From Stenogyne calaminthoides (taxonomy: Eukaryota > Streptophyta > Magnoliopsida > Lamiales > Lamiaceae), in the NCBI GenBank assembly GCA_037126765.1, contig JBBCBC010000037.1, positions 9,243,263-9,307,262 on the forward strand: a stretch of 64,000 nt of DNA, given 5' to 3'. A program made the position numbers and the translations under genes. Shown here one piece after another: positions 46,650-58,830 of the stretch. The notes under the pieces are model-generated. The model was not told the DNA's origin. It ran no database searches and saw only the letters and a list, made by a program, of their open reading frames with translations. Numbering within the stretch: the stretch's first letter is position 1; every line of letters starts with the position of its first letter.

Positions 46650-48320
46650 ACCATTTACTCTATTTATTACTATTACCAAATGGATTGTACAGAGACAGAA
46701 ACAAAGGGAGAGAGGAGGAGTGAGACAAGGCACAAGTTTAATTTTAGGTCAAATTGATGCAGCTGCAGCAGCCAACAACTATTTGTTTATCAATTGCTTT
46801 CTCATATTACACTACTACGTGTTTAGACCATTAGATCCATAGTTTTGTTTTTTTTTATTAATTTCGTATAAAAACCTTCGTCTTAATCCCATCCCAAAAC
46901 TTTATAAGTTGTATAAAATCGTCTTTATTCCATTAAAATCAAGCCCAGAGAAATCCATCTCAGAATTTTATGATGATGGTTACAATGGATTAGCTTCTTT
47001 ATTTCCAGGTATGCACCAAATTTGTTTATCAACATCTTACATTTCAATCATTCCTAGCTAGGTTGAACTAGTGTTTTTCGATTAATTAATTTGTAGGACT
47101 ATATGCTTACCATTGCTAGCATGCGCTTTAAGATGTTGGATTTCAGTCAGTTCTATTAATATTGTAGTTTTTAATTTGAAATTAGGTTTTGAGTCTAGTT
47201 AAGATGTTTGCAATTAGATGCTGAAGCAAGTTCCTTTTTTACAGTTTATAATATTATTAGATACACCTTGCGCGAGACTCTGTTTTACTTGAGTATTTGT
47301 TGAGTCATATGCTTTTCTTAAAGTTGATTCGGTGTCATATATAAAATAGTGTTTCACTTGAGTATTTGAGTCCACATGCTTTACTTAAAGTTAATTGGAC
47401 AATGAGCTATCATAAACTCATGAGTCACATGATATATATAAATAGGATAAGCATAAACTCATGAGCCACATGATATATGTAAATAGGATCGGTTTAATTA
47501 TGAAGCCTTCATCCAAATTTGTCATATTATTATATGTTTATTAGATTAGATGTTTGTACGTTTTTATGCCATGGCCCATGTGTGTGATGCTTGGTCCAAA
47601 AACAAACAAATTTAAACTTGATTAAAATTATAATTTTAGAAAATAGTATGGTTTTGAAATAATCGAGCTTGGCCCAGTAATAACACGCTACCAAACCCAA
47701 TAAATATAGGCCCAATAAATCCAACCTGGGCGGGCTCAAACCGTGTATGACTTTGATCAAGAATCTTCCAGGGGTATCACGCCATGTTGATAATTTAGGA
47801 GGTAGTTGGTAAAATTGCGAGGAATGGAATAGGAAAGAGGATGAAAATGAAAAACAATCAAATTCATACTTCATTTATTTGACATTTTTTATAATTTTTT
47901 GGCAAAGTAGGGAGTGAACAAATTTTACGGTAAAATTGATTATGGGGTGTGACTTATATTATTAAAAAATATGACTTTTTACTATAAAGGGTGTGACTTC
48001 TTATTATAAAGGATATTACTCATAAAAGTGAAAGGCGTGATTTATATTATAGCAGATGGTATTGTAGTAATAACTGAAGGGTGCGACTTATATTATTAAA
48101 GAGTGTGATTTATATTACCAAAGAATATACCTGTAAAAAAAATTAATTTCAAGATGAACAAGTTTCACATCATATCAACTCCTAAATTTTTTACCTTGAA
48201 GGAATTAAAATTATAGCAGTATAATTTCAAACACGCATCATGACTTTAATTTTCATGATACACCCTCAAACTCTCCAATCAAACATTCCCATAATTTTTT
48301 TAAGAGGAATATTTAGCATT
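46650..48320. other. 3' UTR and intergenic spacer
   Basis: Likely 3' UTR to about 46990, then AT-rich spacer with no gene. A degenerate short repeat at 47943-48130 is listed separately. Confidence 0.45.
47943..48130. repeat. Degenerate GGGTGTGACTTATATTATTAAA repeat
   Basis: Five imperfect units begin near 47945, 47988, 48028, 48078 and 48102. Each resembles GGTGTGACTTATATTATTAAA with variants such as GTGCGACTT and GTGTGATTT. Spacing varies between about 24 and 50 bp. It is non-coding. Confidence 0.65.
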
Positions 48321-48322
48321 TA

Positions 48323-48586
48323 CTCACTCCGTCCTGATTTTGATTATCCATTTTTCATAAATAATCGTCTTAATTTTGTCTATCCATTTCTAAATAAGGC
48401 AATTTCAATAACATTCAATACTAATTAATACTATTATTTATCTCCACCAAATCCACTTTACACAATTTAATATTATTATTTTCCTCCATTAAAAACACTT
48501 TACACAATTTAATACTATTATCTCATATTTTTTTCCTAATCTTCATATTTACAGTAAATTGATAATAAAAAATAGGACGGAGGGAG
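48323..48586. mobile_element. Stowaway-type MITE (Tc1/mariner)
   Basis: Left end CTCACTCCGTCCTGATTTTG and right end ATAGGACGGAGGGAG are inverted copies of the classic CTCCCTCCGTCC Stowaway terminus. A TA dinucleotide flanks both ends (48321-48322 and 48587-48588), as expected. Length is 264 bp, with no coding capacity. The interior contains two copies of ACTTTACACAATTTAATA. Confidence 0.9.
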
Positions 48587-49398
48587 TATACTTTTATCTT
48601 TTGAATTGTATATTTATTTTTTATTGTGGCTTACTGGGATATGTAGCCTTTGATATCTTTTATCTTTAAAATTTTATGTTTATTTCTCTTGTGGCTTATT
48701 AGAAAAAAAAAATATGCATAAAAATAAACATACCATGATTATTTATTAAATACGATATGATGTTTTCTCTCACGTATTATATAGGAGTATCAATCAATCA
48801 ATAAGAAGACACACACTTGCATGAGATTATCTCGTAATGAAACAAGACATAAGTTTGATATTGACACTTTAATACTTTGAAATGGGTATGTGTAATTTGT
48901 ACTATATTGTACATCATCTTATGTATGAGACCGTCACATATAAATTTTTGTCATAAATAAAAACATAAATGGGTGATTCGCTTATTTTAATCATCCAATC
49001 AATCGATTCAATTAATTGAGCTATTTGATGTAACTATTATTATGATAAATAAATTGCATGATTCAATGTAAACTAGTTACATAATATCACTTATATCATG
49101 TTATTATATTGATTATTATTATGTTGAGTCTTTCACTTTTCATTTAATCGCATTAAAATCTTCAATTACAAATAAAAATAAAAATAAAATCAACATCTCA
49201 ATAAAACAAAACAAAAAGCATAATTGAATAAATTTAAAACATTAAAATTGATGTGTACGTATTCAATGATTTTGATTATTATTAAGATTAACACTGCAAT
49301 AATCCACAATTCAACCAGTGCAAAATTAATATTATACTATTAAAAATAATTAAATACTCTGTATTATTCAGTGAAATCAATCCTTGTGCAATAATCAA

Positions 49399-49500
49399 AT
49401 GGCTTAACCCATCTGGTCATTGGGCTCCTCAATTGAGTGGAGACCCATGTTCGATACCACAATTAATTTTGTCCGATAAAAAAAATAAAAATTCAACCAA
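49399..49500 (+). mobile_element. Possible tRNA-derived SINE fragment
   Basis: TGGCTTAACCC at 49400 and GTTCGATACC at 49449-49458 resemble pol III box A and box B at a tRNA-like spacing of about 40 bases. They are followed by an A-rich tail (about 49480-49500). The box A match is weak, so this is tentative. Confidence 0.3.
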
Positions 49501-49685
49501 TGATTTTTAATTACTTTAATATTTGTCTTTATTCAAACTAGAGAGATTAATCAAGCTGTTACTTCTTGGTCGGTTAATTTTTAAAAAAAGTACAGCTGGA
49601 ATACCCGCGTGCTTATATAAAGAAAGAAACGTCACGCAACCAAACAAACCCCCAACCTAGTCATTTAAAAAGCCCTAATTCCCAA

Positions 49686-52600
49686 ATGGGGGAAACACAG
49701 GAAGAAAATCAAGAAACTATAAAAGGAAAAAGGAGAGGGAAACACAATTACCCGCCATGGTTGAGTCTAGTGTACTTCTGTGGCTACTCCATCAAGCATT
49801 TCTCCGACGATGAATACGAATGCGATTACGAAAACAACCCAGTAAGTTATTGTTTCCTCCTTTCTTGTCGTGTGTTATTTGTTTTGAATTGTTTGGTCTT
49901 TTATTAATAACTTAAGATTGAATATTTCACCGGAGGGGAGATCTTTTTATGAATGGACAAAATTTAATGAGTAGTTTTGGTAAGTTGCACATTCTGTCCC
50001 GTGGATCAGTGTGAGATATGTTTCTTAGAATTGAAAATTATCCAGAGTAATGAAGCAGCTATTCTAAACATGTTCTAATGCAGAAATATCATATTTTTTA
50101 TACGATGAAGAATTAATCTAAGATAACACCTTTTGAAATATCATGTTTTACACTCAATTAATCAGCATCATGTTATCTGATTTTTTTCTATTTCTTGAGC
50201 AATTTTTAGTTTTGGGCTTCGTTAGCTCGTATTTAACGTGTGTTGGTTTTAGCAAAGGCATCCTGGAGGCGGGAGAATGCTGGAGTTCAGGAAGTCTCTC
50301 CCTGCATTCAGGCAATTGCAAGAAACCAGGTTCAGTTTTAGAACTTGATGTGTTATGTTGTATCTGACATGTATCAGTACAAGTGTGTGACTATCGTGAA
50401 TCTGTGATAAAGAACATGCTAGAATAAATTTCCAGAAAACATGCAATCAAATACTGCTATGCATCTTAATCATTCTTCTATTTAATGTCTCCTTATTGTG
50501 TCTGTTGCTCTTCTTTTGAGACTTGAGAGTGATGAGTGGAGCCTCTTAGAGACTGAGTGTACTTTTCGTTGTAGGATCTCTGAATCATGATGCAATGATT
50601 CCAGTTGAATATAACTTTATTTCTTGAAGATATCTTTTCTTGTATTTTATTTTGTGCCAGAGTTGTCTATGTCTTGATAAAGTTGCATGCATAAATCTTG
50701 TTGTTTATATATTTTCTTGTTTCTCTGTAACTTGCGCAGTATCTTTACCGCAGCAGTGGATGTCTTTACTTGATACTCTTTTTTTTGGTGGTCGGATGTC
50801 CAGCGAGTTTGAGATTATGTTCTGAATTACAACTTTAACTTCTAGAATTATAACAAAACTTGTTGTGTATGTTCTGCTGCGTTACTTTCTTAAGTTACAT
50901 TTGCTTATACTACGAGTTGCTTATTTTCCATGTCAATAATAGATTGTGGTGATTTCCTTGTCAATGGCCGTTTCAGAAAGAGTTTCTGCTCAGAGGGGTG
51001 AGCCTCTTGATGAATCAGTAGGCCTGCTTTCTTTTTTCAATTAAGTCAGTGCTGAATATTTCCATGTACCAAACTTCTTTGTCCTAGATGCTGTAATTCA
51101 ACATATATTTTCTTGATAGGTTGGATATAAAGTACGATTAGTGGGAATGAAGGGCAAGAATACACATTTGCTCTTCTGCACCAGTGGGATTTTGCTTCGT
51201 AGTCTATGGAGTGACAGAAACGTTGATGGTATAACTCATCTCTTTGTCGATGAAATTCGTGAGCAGGCATGAATATAGGTAAATACACTATGTACATGGA
51301 TTTAGTTATAATAGTCACTTCATATTGTTATTTGATTCTTGACATGTTCTTCCACGATGGCAGGATTTAAGATTGATCTTGATGAGCACCACTCTGAATG
51401 CCGATCTATTTTCTAATTATTTTGGTGGAGCACCCATGACTCACATACCTGTAAGTGAAGAACAAATATTTGCTATTTTTGGAAAGACTTTTGGTGTAAA
51501 GTACCATGGCGTGCAATTTTGAACTTTGATTTGAAAGTCAGATGCAACCTTCATGATCTAGTCCTAGACTCCTAGTGGAGTTTAGCACCACGTAAAAGAA
51601 AAAAGACAACTAGCACACCACGAGAAAGAAAAAAAATCAAATCACTACTCTGATTGAGGTAGGGAATAGAATGTGTGCTCCTGTGGCTGGAGTGACAGTA
51701 GTATGTTTTTTATGCTCGTCCTGTAATAGTACTTGAGACTCTTTTTTCAGGGAAAAATGTAACAAAAACAATTTAACCAGCACCCCGAAAAAGAAACAAT
51801 CAAGGTGCTGCACTTGTTGAGGTGTGGAACTGTATCTAAAGTGTGCTCTTCGGCTAACATGTTGATAATTTCTTATGGTGATTGTTCTGATTTTGTACTC
51901 CATGCTAAGTAATGAGGAGTCCTTTTGTTTGAAAGAAATATGCAACATCTGCATTCCTGTTCTTGTGATTTTGTTATCTGTTGTATGTATTCAGTGACCT
52001 GCATATGGTATAACTTGCGCACTGTCTATATATCATGATGAACAATGCTGAACTCTTTGAGGAATTGCCGAATTCGGATCAAATTTAACAAGGGAAATAA
52101 TCAAGCTTTAAGCTTCAAATGGATCCATATCCTTCTTGTTTGCACATTTGCCTTTATGTAGCATTCTTAAATAGATTTCATCTTATATGGTTTGTTTACG
52201 CTGTATGTTTATTGGACAGGAATCTCTGAGTAAATCAAAATTTGAGAATGATAGCTCTAAAGTACATGAGTCATTGTCGAGCTGGACACCTGATTGCATT
52301 GGATTCAACCTCATTGAGGCTGTCTTGTGCCACATATGACTGTTGGTATTTATGACAGGGTGGGAGGATATCAGTTGTTTGATGGATCAGTTAAAAGCTC
52401 GCCCTCTCTTAGGGGACCCCAATAGGGTTCTGCTTCTTACATGTCATGGCTCAATGGCAACCTCTGAACAGGTACATGGTTCTTGTTGTTTATTTATTTT
52501 CTTATGTTTATAGTGTGACCATCTTACTGCGAACGATTCTTATCATATTGTTATGTGAGCTTTGAATTGTAAGTGTCACATGTCTCAAGTGCGATTATGG

Positions 52601-53508
52601 AGAGATTTGAAAAGTTCCTGAGTTGTATAACTCGTATCTTGTGAAATGAATCTATTCAATACTATTTTAGCCAAAAAATTTGGTTGCTGAACTTGCTTTC
52701 TTATGGGGCTATTCTGGATGCATAGTTGTATTTATTTGTTGCTATTCTTGTTTGAAAGATTAGTTTGACCATCTATGTTTTCTTTTCCTCTCACAGAAAG
52801 TCATGTTTGAGAGGCCACCTCCCAATGCACGCAAAATAGTGCTCGCAACGAATATGGCTGAGGCAAGTATTACAATAAACGATGTAGTCTTTTGTTGTTG
52901 TCTGTGGAAAAGCGAAGGCGACAACTTACGATGCCTTAAATAATGCACCATGTTTTCTGCCTTCTTGGATATCCCAAGCTTCTGCTCGGCAGGTGAGTTT
53001 AATTTCTCTGCTTACTTTTTCTTACTCTCTGGCTCTTTATGTATAGTAGATTATTTATTTATTTATATTTTATGTGATATAAAGTCTGGTGCTTTATTGC
53101 TACACAACTTAATTCAAGTAGTTGTTTTTACACATGTCTGCACTACATTTAAATATCTTTGTTGCCGTTAAGCGTTTAAATTTATCACTTGACACTGAAA
53201 CAATTATTGAATTGGCAATATGTATTGCTTAAAGTTGTTATTACCATTTAATTTTACAAAGCTTTCTAGGATTCTTTATTCCGTTTCTTGTAATTTTGTC
53301 TGGTAAATAAGTCCATTATTATTGTTCTGCTTATTTATTTAGCCACTATTATGTCTGTATTTGGCTTGCATAGAAGGGGCAGGGCTGACCGTGTGCAGCC
53401 AGGCGAGTGCTACCACTTATACCCACAATGTGTATATAAAGCTTTTGCTGAATATCAACTCCTTGGACTTTTGAGAACTCCATTGAACTTTCTCTATAAT
53501 TGTCTATA
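49686..53508 (+). pseudogene. DExH-box RNA helicase (DHX36/DExH1-like) pseudogene
   Basis: Collinear exon remnants match a plant DExH helicase. They are 49686-49841 (FCGYSIKHFSDDEYECDYEN), about 50254-50331 (MLEFRKSLPAF), about 50976-51020 (SERVSAQRGEPLDES), 51120-51264 (GYKVRLVGMKGKNTHLLFC ... FVDEIREQA, stop), 51362-51452 (LILMSTTLNADLFSNYFGG), 52220-52471 (SSWTPDCIGFNLIEAVLCH, stop, then FMTGWEDIS ... LTCHGSMATSEQ), 52797-52990 (KIVLATNMAEASITIND) and about 53374-53508 (RRGRADRVQPGECYHLYP). Decay is clear. Motif I (GETGCGKT) is missing; the DEIH box reads DEIR and a one-base loss follows it; SAT is STT; the motif VI RRGRAGR is RRGRADR; several stops and frameshifts occur. Everything past motif VI is absent. 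Such helicases unwind RNA or G-quadruplexes; this copy cannot. Confidence 0.85.
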
Positions 53509-53519
53509 AACACTTCCCT

Positions 53520-54940
53520 GTGAGTTGAAATAACCATTCTATAAGGACAAAGTAAAAGTAGACCTTTATCCCACTATGTGAGGCTATGTGGATCATATAC
53601 CTGTTTTGTCCAGAAACACGTTCTCATTTGGATACTTCTCTTTTTTTTTTCTTTTATAACTTAAAGACCTCTCTCTCTCTTCCTGCATCTCTCAGCACAA
53701 TCAAAGTTTACATTCTAATTTAATTATATCTCATCTACAAGTTGTTCTTTGCTCCATGCACAGTCAAAATTTATACTAAATTCTTTGTCATGCCAACTTT
53801 TTTTGCTCTCTATTACAATATAAATTTTTTGCTCTTCTTTCTATGTAATTGCTAGCTTCTTTGTCTTTCCAATCAATCCATGCTCACTGGTTGCCTGCAG
53901 TGTAATTTGTGATTTTCTGCTCGTTAATTGGGCATGAAATGAGAATCTGGTAATTTTTTCTATAATTTAATGTGTTTTGGTAAAACATAGAAACCATAAG
54001 ATAGTTATAACTTATAATGCAAAGGCCAAAAAGTGTACTTTTGAACAGAGAGACTAAATTTTTATCTCTCTCTTTGTTCCTACTTATCTCATGGAAACTC
54101 TTGCTTGAAAACTGCCTGAAATCATTAATTCTTGTTACCAATCAATTCTTGATGTAATTTACTCTTTAAATCATTAATTCTTTTCAGGGAGCAGATGCAA
54201 TTTCAGATATTCAAGTACTGGTAATTGAATGAATTTAAATTGCAATTGTTGTAAGTATTCATACAATAATGTTTCCATGGAATCTTCAGTTCTTGATATC
54301 ACACTGTGATCATTCAGGTTTTTATCGTGAGTGTGCAGTTGAGGGATTTCTTAAAATCCTGTAAAGCTAATCCTGTTTTTGGATTAAGTCTTCTAGCACT
54401 TGCATCACAGATCAATTTTATTTTTCAACCTTGTTATTATGAACGCTCTTTTTAAATAAGTTCATCTACATGATGTTTTATATTTGTGTTTGTTGTTGCC
54501 TGTCCAATCAAATTACAATATGATAATAGAAATTAAAATTTCATTATGGCCAGACAGAAAATTTTAGATTTTTGTCGCTTTGGGATCTTGCCTAAATGAC
54601 AAGCAATCAATGATACAATAATTTTGAAGTGTGCAGTGATTCAGTGTATTGAATTTGAACCCATCACCCATCATATTATGAAAATACTTCAGTTTTAGGC
54701 TTTAACTTCTTCACGAGTCTACCATGACAATATTTAGTTTCGAATGTAAGGACAATATTTACGTTTAGGATTTTGTAAGATTTTGATGTTGAGAATTTGA
54801 CGTATTGATATTGGAAGTTTTAGTGAATGGTAAAAATGAGCGTTTGTTGTAGAAATTGGAGAAAGAATTTTTGAAATATATGTCAAATTATGTCCAAAAT
54901 GGATAATAATTCTATTGCTATATTTTTTATGGGAATTGTA
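53520..54940. other. Intergenic spacer after the helicase pseudogene
   Basis: No further helicase exon with recognisable motifs was found. AT-rich, with no supported gene. Confidence 0.4.
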
Positions 54941-54947
54941 TCGCTAT

Positions 54948-55616
54948 TAGGGGTGAGCAAAAATATGTAAAAATCGAACCGAAATATTAAATTCGATTCG
55001 ATTTTCAATTAAATATTTTGGTTTCGATTTTAAAATATAAGAATTTTGGTTTCGGTTTGGTTTTAAGGATTTAAAATTTCGGTAAAATTGAAAACCGAAA
55101 TTATATTTACAGTATTTTTTTATTTTTTAATTACTTAATATATAAATATTAATATACTTAAATAAATCAACTAATAAGTAGTAATGGTACATATTTTAAT
55201 ACCCATTAATGCAACTTGAAGGATATTTATGTTTTCTGTTATTTTTGTTGGATAATTGAGATTTGTATTTTATGAATTATGAATTTATGATTATGAATTA
55301 TTTTTTGTGTTATGAACTTATGACATGTCTTTATATTATGTTTTATTTAATGAGTTTGACATATTGTTCTATATATATATGCATAATATTTTTGCTTTAT
55401 TAGTTTTTACAGCTCAAGTATCACAAGCATTTTGTTCACATCTTGTGAACTATGAGTTTCAATTTTTTCAGTTCAAAATCGAACCGAACCTAACCAAAAA
55501 TTTTCGGTTCAGTTTGTATTCTGTTCCACTACAATTTGGTTTCGGTTCGATTTTATATTTTTTATACATTTCAGTTTTCGATTTTTTTAATTTGAATCGG
55601 TTCATGCTCACCCCTA
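54948..55616. mobile_element. Non-autonomous hAT-type element with 8-bp target duplication
   Basis: Termini TAGGGGTGAGCA and TGCTCACCCCTA are perfect inverted repeats. ATCGCTAT occurs directly outside both (54940-54947 and 55617-55624), a perfect 8-bp target-site duplication as produced by hAT transposases. Subterminal regions contain many CGGTTCGGTTT/ACCGAA phrases in both orientations, also usual for hAT elements. Length is 669 bp. No transposase frame is present, so it needs a transposase supplied elsewhere. Confidence 0.92.
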
Positions 55617-56107
55617 ATCGCTATATTAATATTAGTATTAGTATGACTGATTGGTAGATGTATTGAAATTTTTAATTACTATATTTAAATAGTTGAAATT
55701 GAGCGCTCAAAAAAAGAAAAGAAAAAAAGCAGCAACAGCAGCTGGCATTGTATTATTTTACAATTATTATATATAAAAATTAAATGGTTGGCGTTGCATT
55801 TTCAAGATTATTTTAAAAAAAATTTGAGAATGTTAAGACAAGAATTTTCATAAAATTCAATTATGAGAACAGAAATAATCCAGTAAAATGTCCTTGCATT
55901 TTCAATGGAAAAGAAACTGCCCGAGAAAAACTAAATAAGAAAAGGCAGAAAAAAGGGGGGAAGTGGTATTTATGACAACCCAATAAGCAAATACAACTTT
56001 TGCTTGAAAAATCTCCACTATTTATATACTCACAAACAGCTGAGAGATTCACAAAATTACATACAAACGTCAAATACTTTTTTTGTAGTAAATTAAAGGC
56101 TTTTCTT

Positions 56108-58470
56108 TCATCCTCTGTTCTTGCACTTTTCAACTGCTCTTGGTGCTGCATTTAACATACCAAAAACATAATCATTAGTCAAAATTTTCATAAAGACATA
56201 AATACATTAAAATTCCAATATTGAGCTTTTACAAAAATAATTAATTGTCAAGTTAAAGAAGATTAAGTCTAATAAATATATACCTAGTCCAATAGCTTCG
56301 GAACTCTTCATTATCCTGAGACGCTTGCACGAGTTCACAAACATCCTGATAACAACAAGAAGAAATCAATTTACATAAATATTACAATAATAAAAAAATA
56401 TGATAATCAATTTATCTAGCAGATTTTTTTTATTTTTTTTTGTGATAGTAAAAAAAAAAAACTTACTGCCACGGGACATCCCCAACAAGCATCCAATCTC
56501 CATCTTTATCCTCGTAAGTGGGTACATAATCCGACCCGTTCAAAAGGTCTATCAATTTGCTTTCACTCAAGAAATCCTTCAGCCCATTTGACCCACAATT
56601 ACCTACAATTACAAATTAACATTTGATAATTCAATTTACTTTTTCCAATTGCAAATATAACATTTTACAAGTTTATTCATTTATTTGACCTATATAATTT
56701 TTTTTACATAATAATCTATGAATATAAATTATTCTATTAAATTTTAAAAAATGGTAAAAATGTAGTACTAGTACTTACCAATTGTAAATGAGCTGAACAT
56801 TTTTCCTAGTGCATCAGAAAGTTGTTGGTAGCTGTTGTATATTTTCAAGTCCACTTTACGGAGGTACGGCGCCCCATCAACGCTCACTTTCACCAACACC
56901 GCCGCACCGCCGCCGCCGGATTCCGGGTTCTCGCCGCTGTTTTTTTGGACGGCTAAGATGTTCTTTCTGAACGATCTAACGGGTGGCCAACCAACAACTT
57001 GAGCCCTGAAATTTCAATTCATTTTTAAATCATTACACCAATAATAATAATCTCACTAATTCGCGTAATTTGAATATTTTATTTCCTAGCCTAAATATTA
57101 AGGAAAATATTAATATTGAAACTGAAGAAAGTTAAAATCCAGTTATTTCAAATTACAAACAAAATTATATATATTTTTTAAGGGATATTTTTTAATTGTG
57201 AAGGCTGTTGTCACTTTCACTTTAATAATATTAGGGCCCAATAAATTAAAGTAAGATTCGAAATGTTTTTGTTGTTTATTTAGTTTGGCAGACAAACAAA
57301 CATGGGCTCATGATATGAGATCCATCACATGTCCCACTTGAACAAACGACAGTCGTGCGTTCAGGTTGTAATTTTGTTTTATTCTTTTTCTTTTCATAAT
57401 TGTTCTACTTAATTTGTGGTGATAATTGCATGATTAAGATTCCTTTCCTTTATTATTTTTTTTGACAGACAATGTTTCTCATTGCGTCTTGAGAATATAT
57501 TGCTTAAAATAATAATCTTAACTAGTTAATCATTGACAATAATATATATTGTGTATGTAATTAAATTATTATTGAAGAAAAGTCTGCACCCATGTCTATC
57601 ATTAGTGTTCCACTCAAAATCGATCTTAACTTATACTACTAGCTAATTAATCAACACATCACTTGCAAAATTCAAACATATAGTAATTCTTTTGAATAAC
57701 ATATTTAAGAAAATAAACCGTACTTCAGAATACTAATTGGAGCAACAAAGAATCCTAGGCATAGGGGACCATCGATCAATATGTACAATTTTACACATGC
57801 AGAATAACAAATTATGTATATTACCTCTACAAATCCACACACAGGGGTAACAAATTATATTAGATCATGTAGATACATACGAGTACCAAAATTAAGACTA
57901 TAATCAAAACAACCCTCATGGAAATTATAGCTATTGTATATATAATGTACTTTGACATTTTTATATTTATTCAACGTCCATTTCTGATGTATATAATTAA
58001 AAAAAAAAAAAAATTTCACCGACGGGCTACATCATAAGAGTGTAATATTGATTCGCTATTTCATATGAGCCACACAAAAAATAAAACACGAGCTAAAATA
58101 CTAGCTAGTAACATACAGCATAAGGTATATATCAAAATCACTAACATTTTTTTTAATAACTCGACATCCGACCCAAACACCGGTTAAATAAAAAAATAAC
58201 AAAGAAATAGATGGCATAAATTAAAAAACGTTAGGAAACTTACTTGGTGGGAGGTTTAACATTCTTTTCGTCAGCCTTATCATCATTTTTGTGACTAGAA
58301 TTAACAACGTTGTGAGTGGAAGACGAAGAAGAAGTTGAAGAATTCGTCAAATTGAGCTTCAAATCAATTGTTTCAGAGAAGCCTCTCTTCAAATTGCCAC
58401 CTGGCAATCCCAATCGTAACTCCGTTTCTTCGTACTCCAATCTACTCTCTTCATGCTTCGACTTTTCCAT
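56108..58470 (-). CDS. IAA: Aux/IAA auxin-response repressor (IAA7/14/16/17-like clade)
   Basis: Five exons on the minus strand: 58470-58244, 57005-56779, 56602-56467, 56345-56284 and 56145-56108. They join in frame to 229 residues. Domain I is TELRLGLPG with the LxLxL EAR motif at 18-22, which recruits TOPLESS co-repressors, followed by KRGFSETIDLKLNL. A Ser/Thr linker precedes domain II, AQVVGWPPVRSFRKN (about 77-91), the intact auxin degron seen by TIR1/AFB. Domains III/IV (PB1 fold) run from about 110: VLVKVSVDGAPYLRKVDLKI, then GSDYVPTYEDKDGDWMLVGD and SCKRLRIMKSSEAIGL, ending KCKNRG. Exon borders and order match the usual Aux/IAA gene. One oddity is VPWQMF where most members have VPWEMF. 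The protein acts in the nucleus with ARF factors. The gene appears intact. Confidence 0.96.
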
Positions 58471-58619
58471 TATTCAAATTTCAATAAACACAAATTTATA
58501 AGATTATTCTAGATAATTAATAATAGTACACAAAGTGTTTGTGTTAATTAGGGAGAAATGAAGATTATTGTAAAGGCGTTGAAGGTGGTGAGAATGAAGA
58601 ATGGTGGGAGTGGGAGTGG

Positions 58620-58830
58620 GAGGATGATATATCATATATCAAATTATCAATATCACATTTGACATGAATTTGTGATTATTAATAATAAGAAACACTTTTT
58701 TTTGGAAAGATAAGATATGTTCCCACGCGTCCGGAGGGGATTGGCTAGCCTTGTCGGACAAATGACGTCATTAGTGACATAATATCAACCATAATTGTAT
58801 CCAAACCAAGAGACAGATGGGGGAGGAGTT
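58620..58830 (-). promoter_or_regulatory. Putative Aux/IAA promoter with ARF and bZIP sites
   Basis: Upstream of the Aux/IAA start on the minus strand are TATA-like sequence near 58627-58640 (ATATATCATATATC), TGTCGG at 58752-58757 (a high-affinity ARF site, inside TGTCGGACA), the perfect palindrome TGACGTCA at 58763-58770 (bZIP/TGA type), and GAGACA at 58810-58815 (TGTCTC AuxRE on the minus strand). A CACGCGT element lies near 58723. This cluster fits an auxin-inducible promoter with bZIP cooperation. Confidence 0.55.

Noticed and set aside
49399..49460. Functional tRNA gene
   Set aside because: Box B is present but no cloverleaf with acceptor and anticodon stems can be folded; a SINE fragment is likelier.
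55325..55657. 110-codon ORF
   Set aside because: It lies within the hAT element, is AT-rich and runs through the terminus; no transposase motif.
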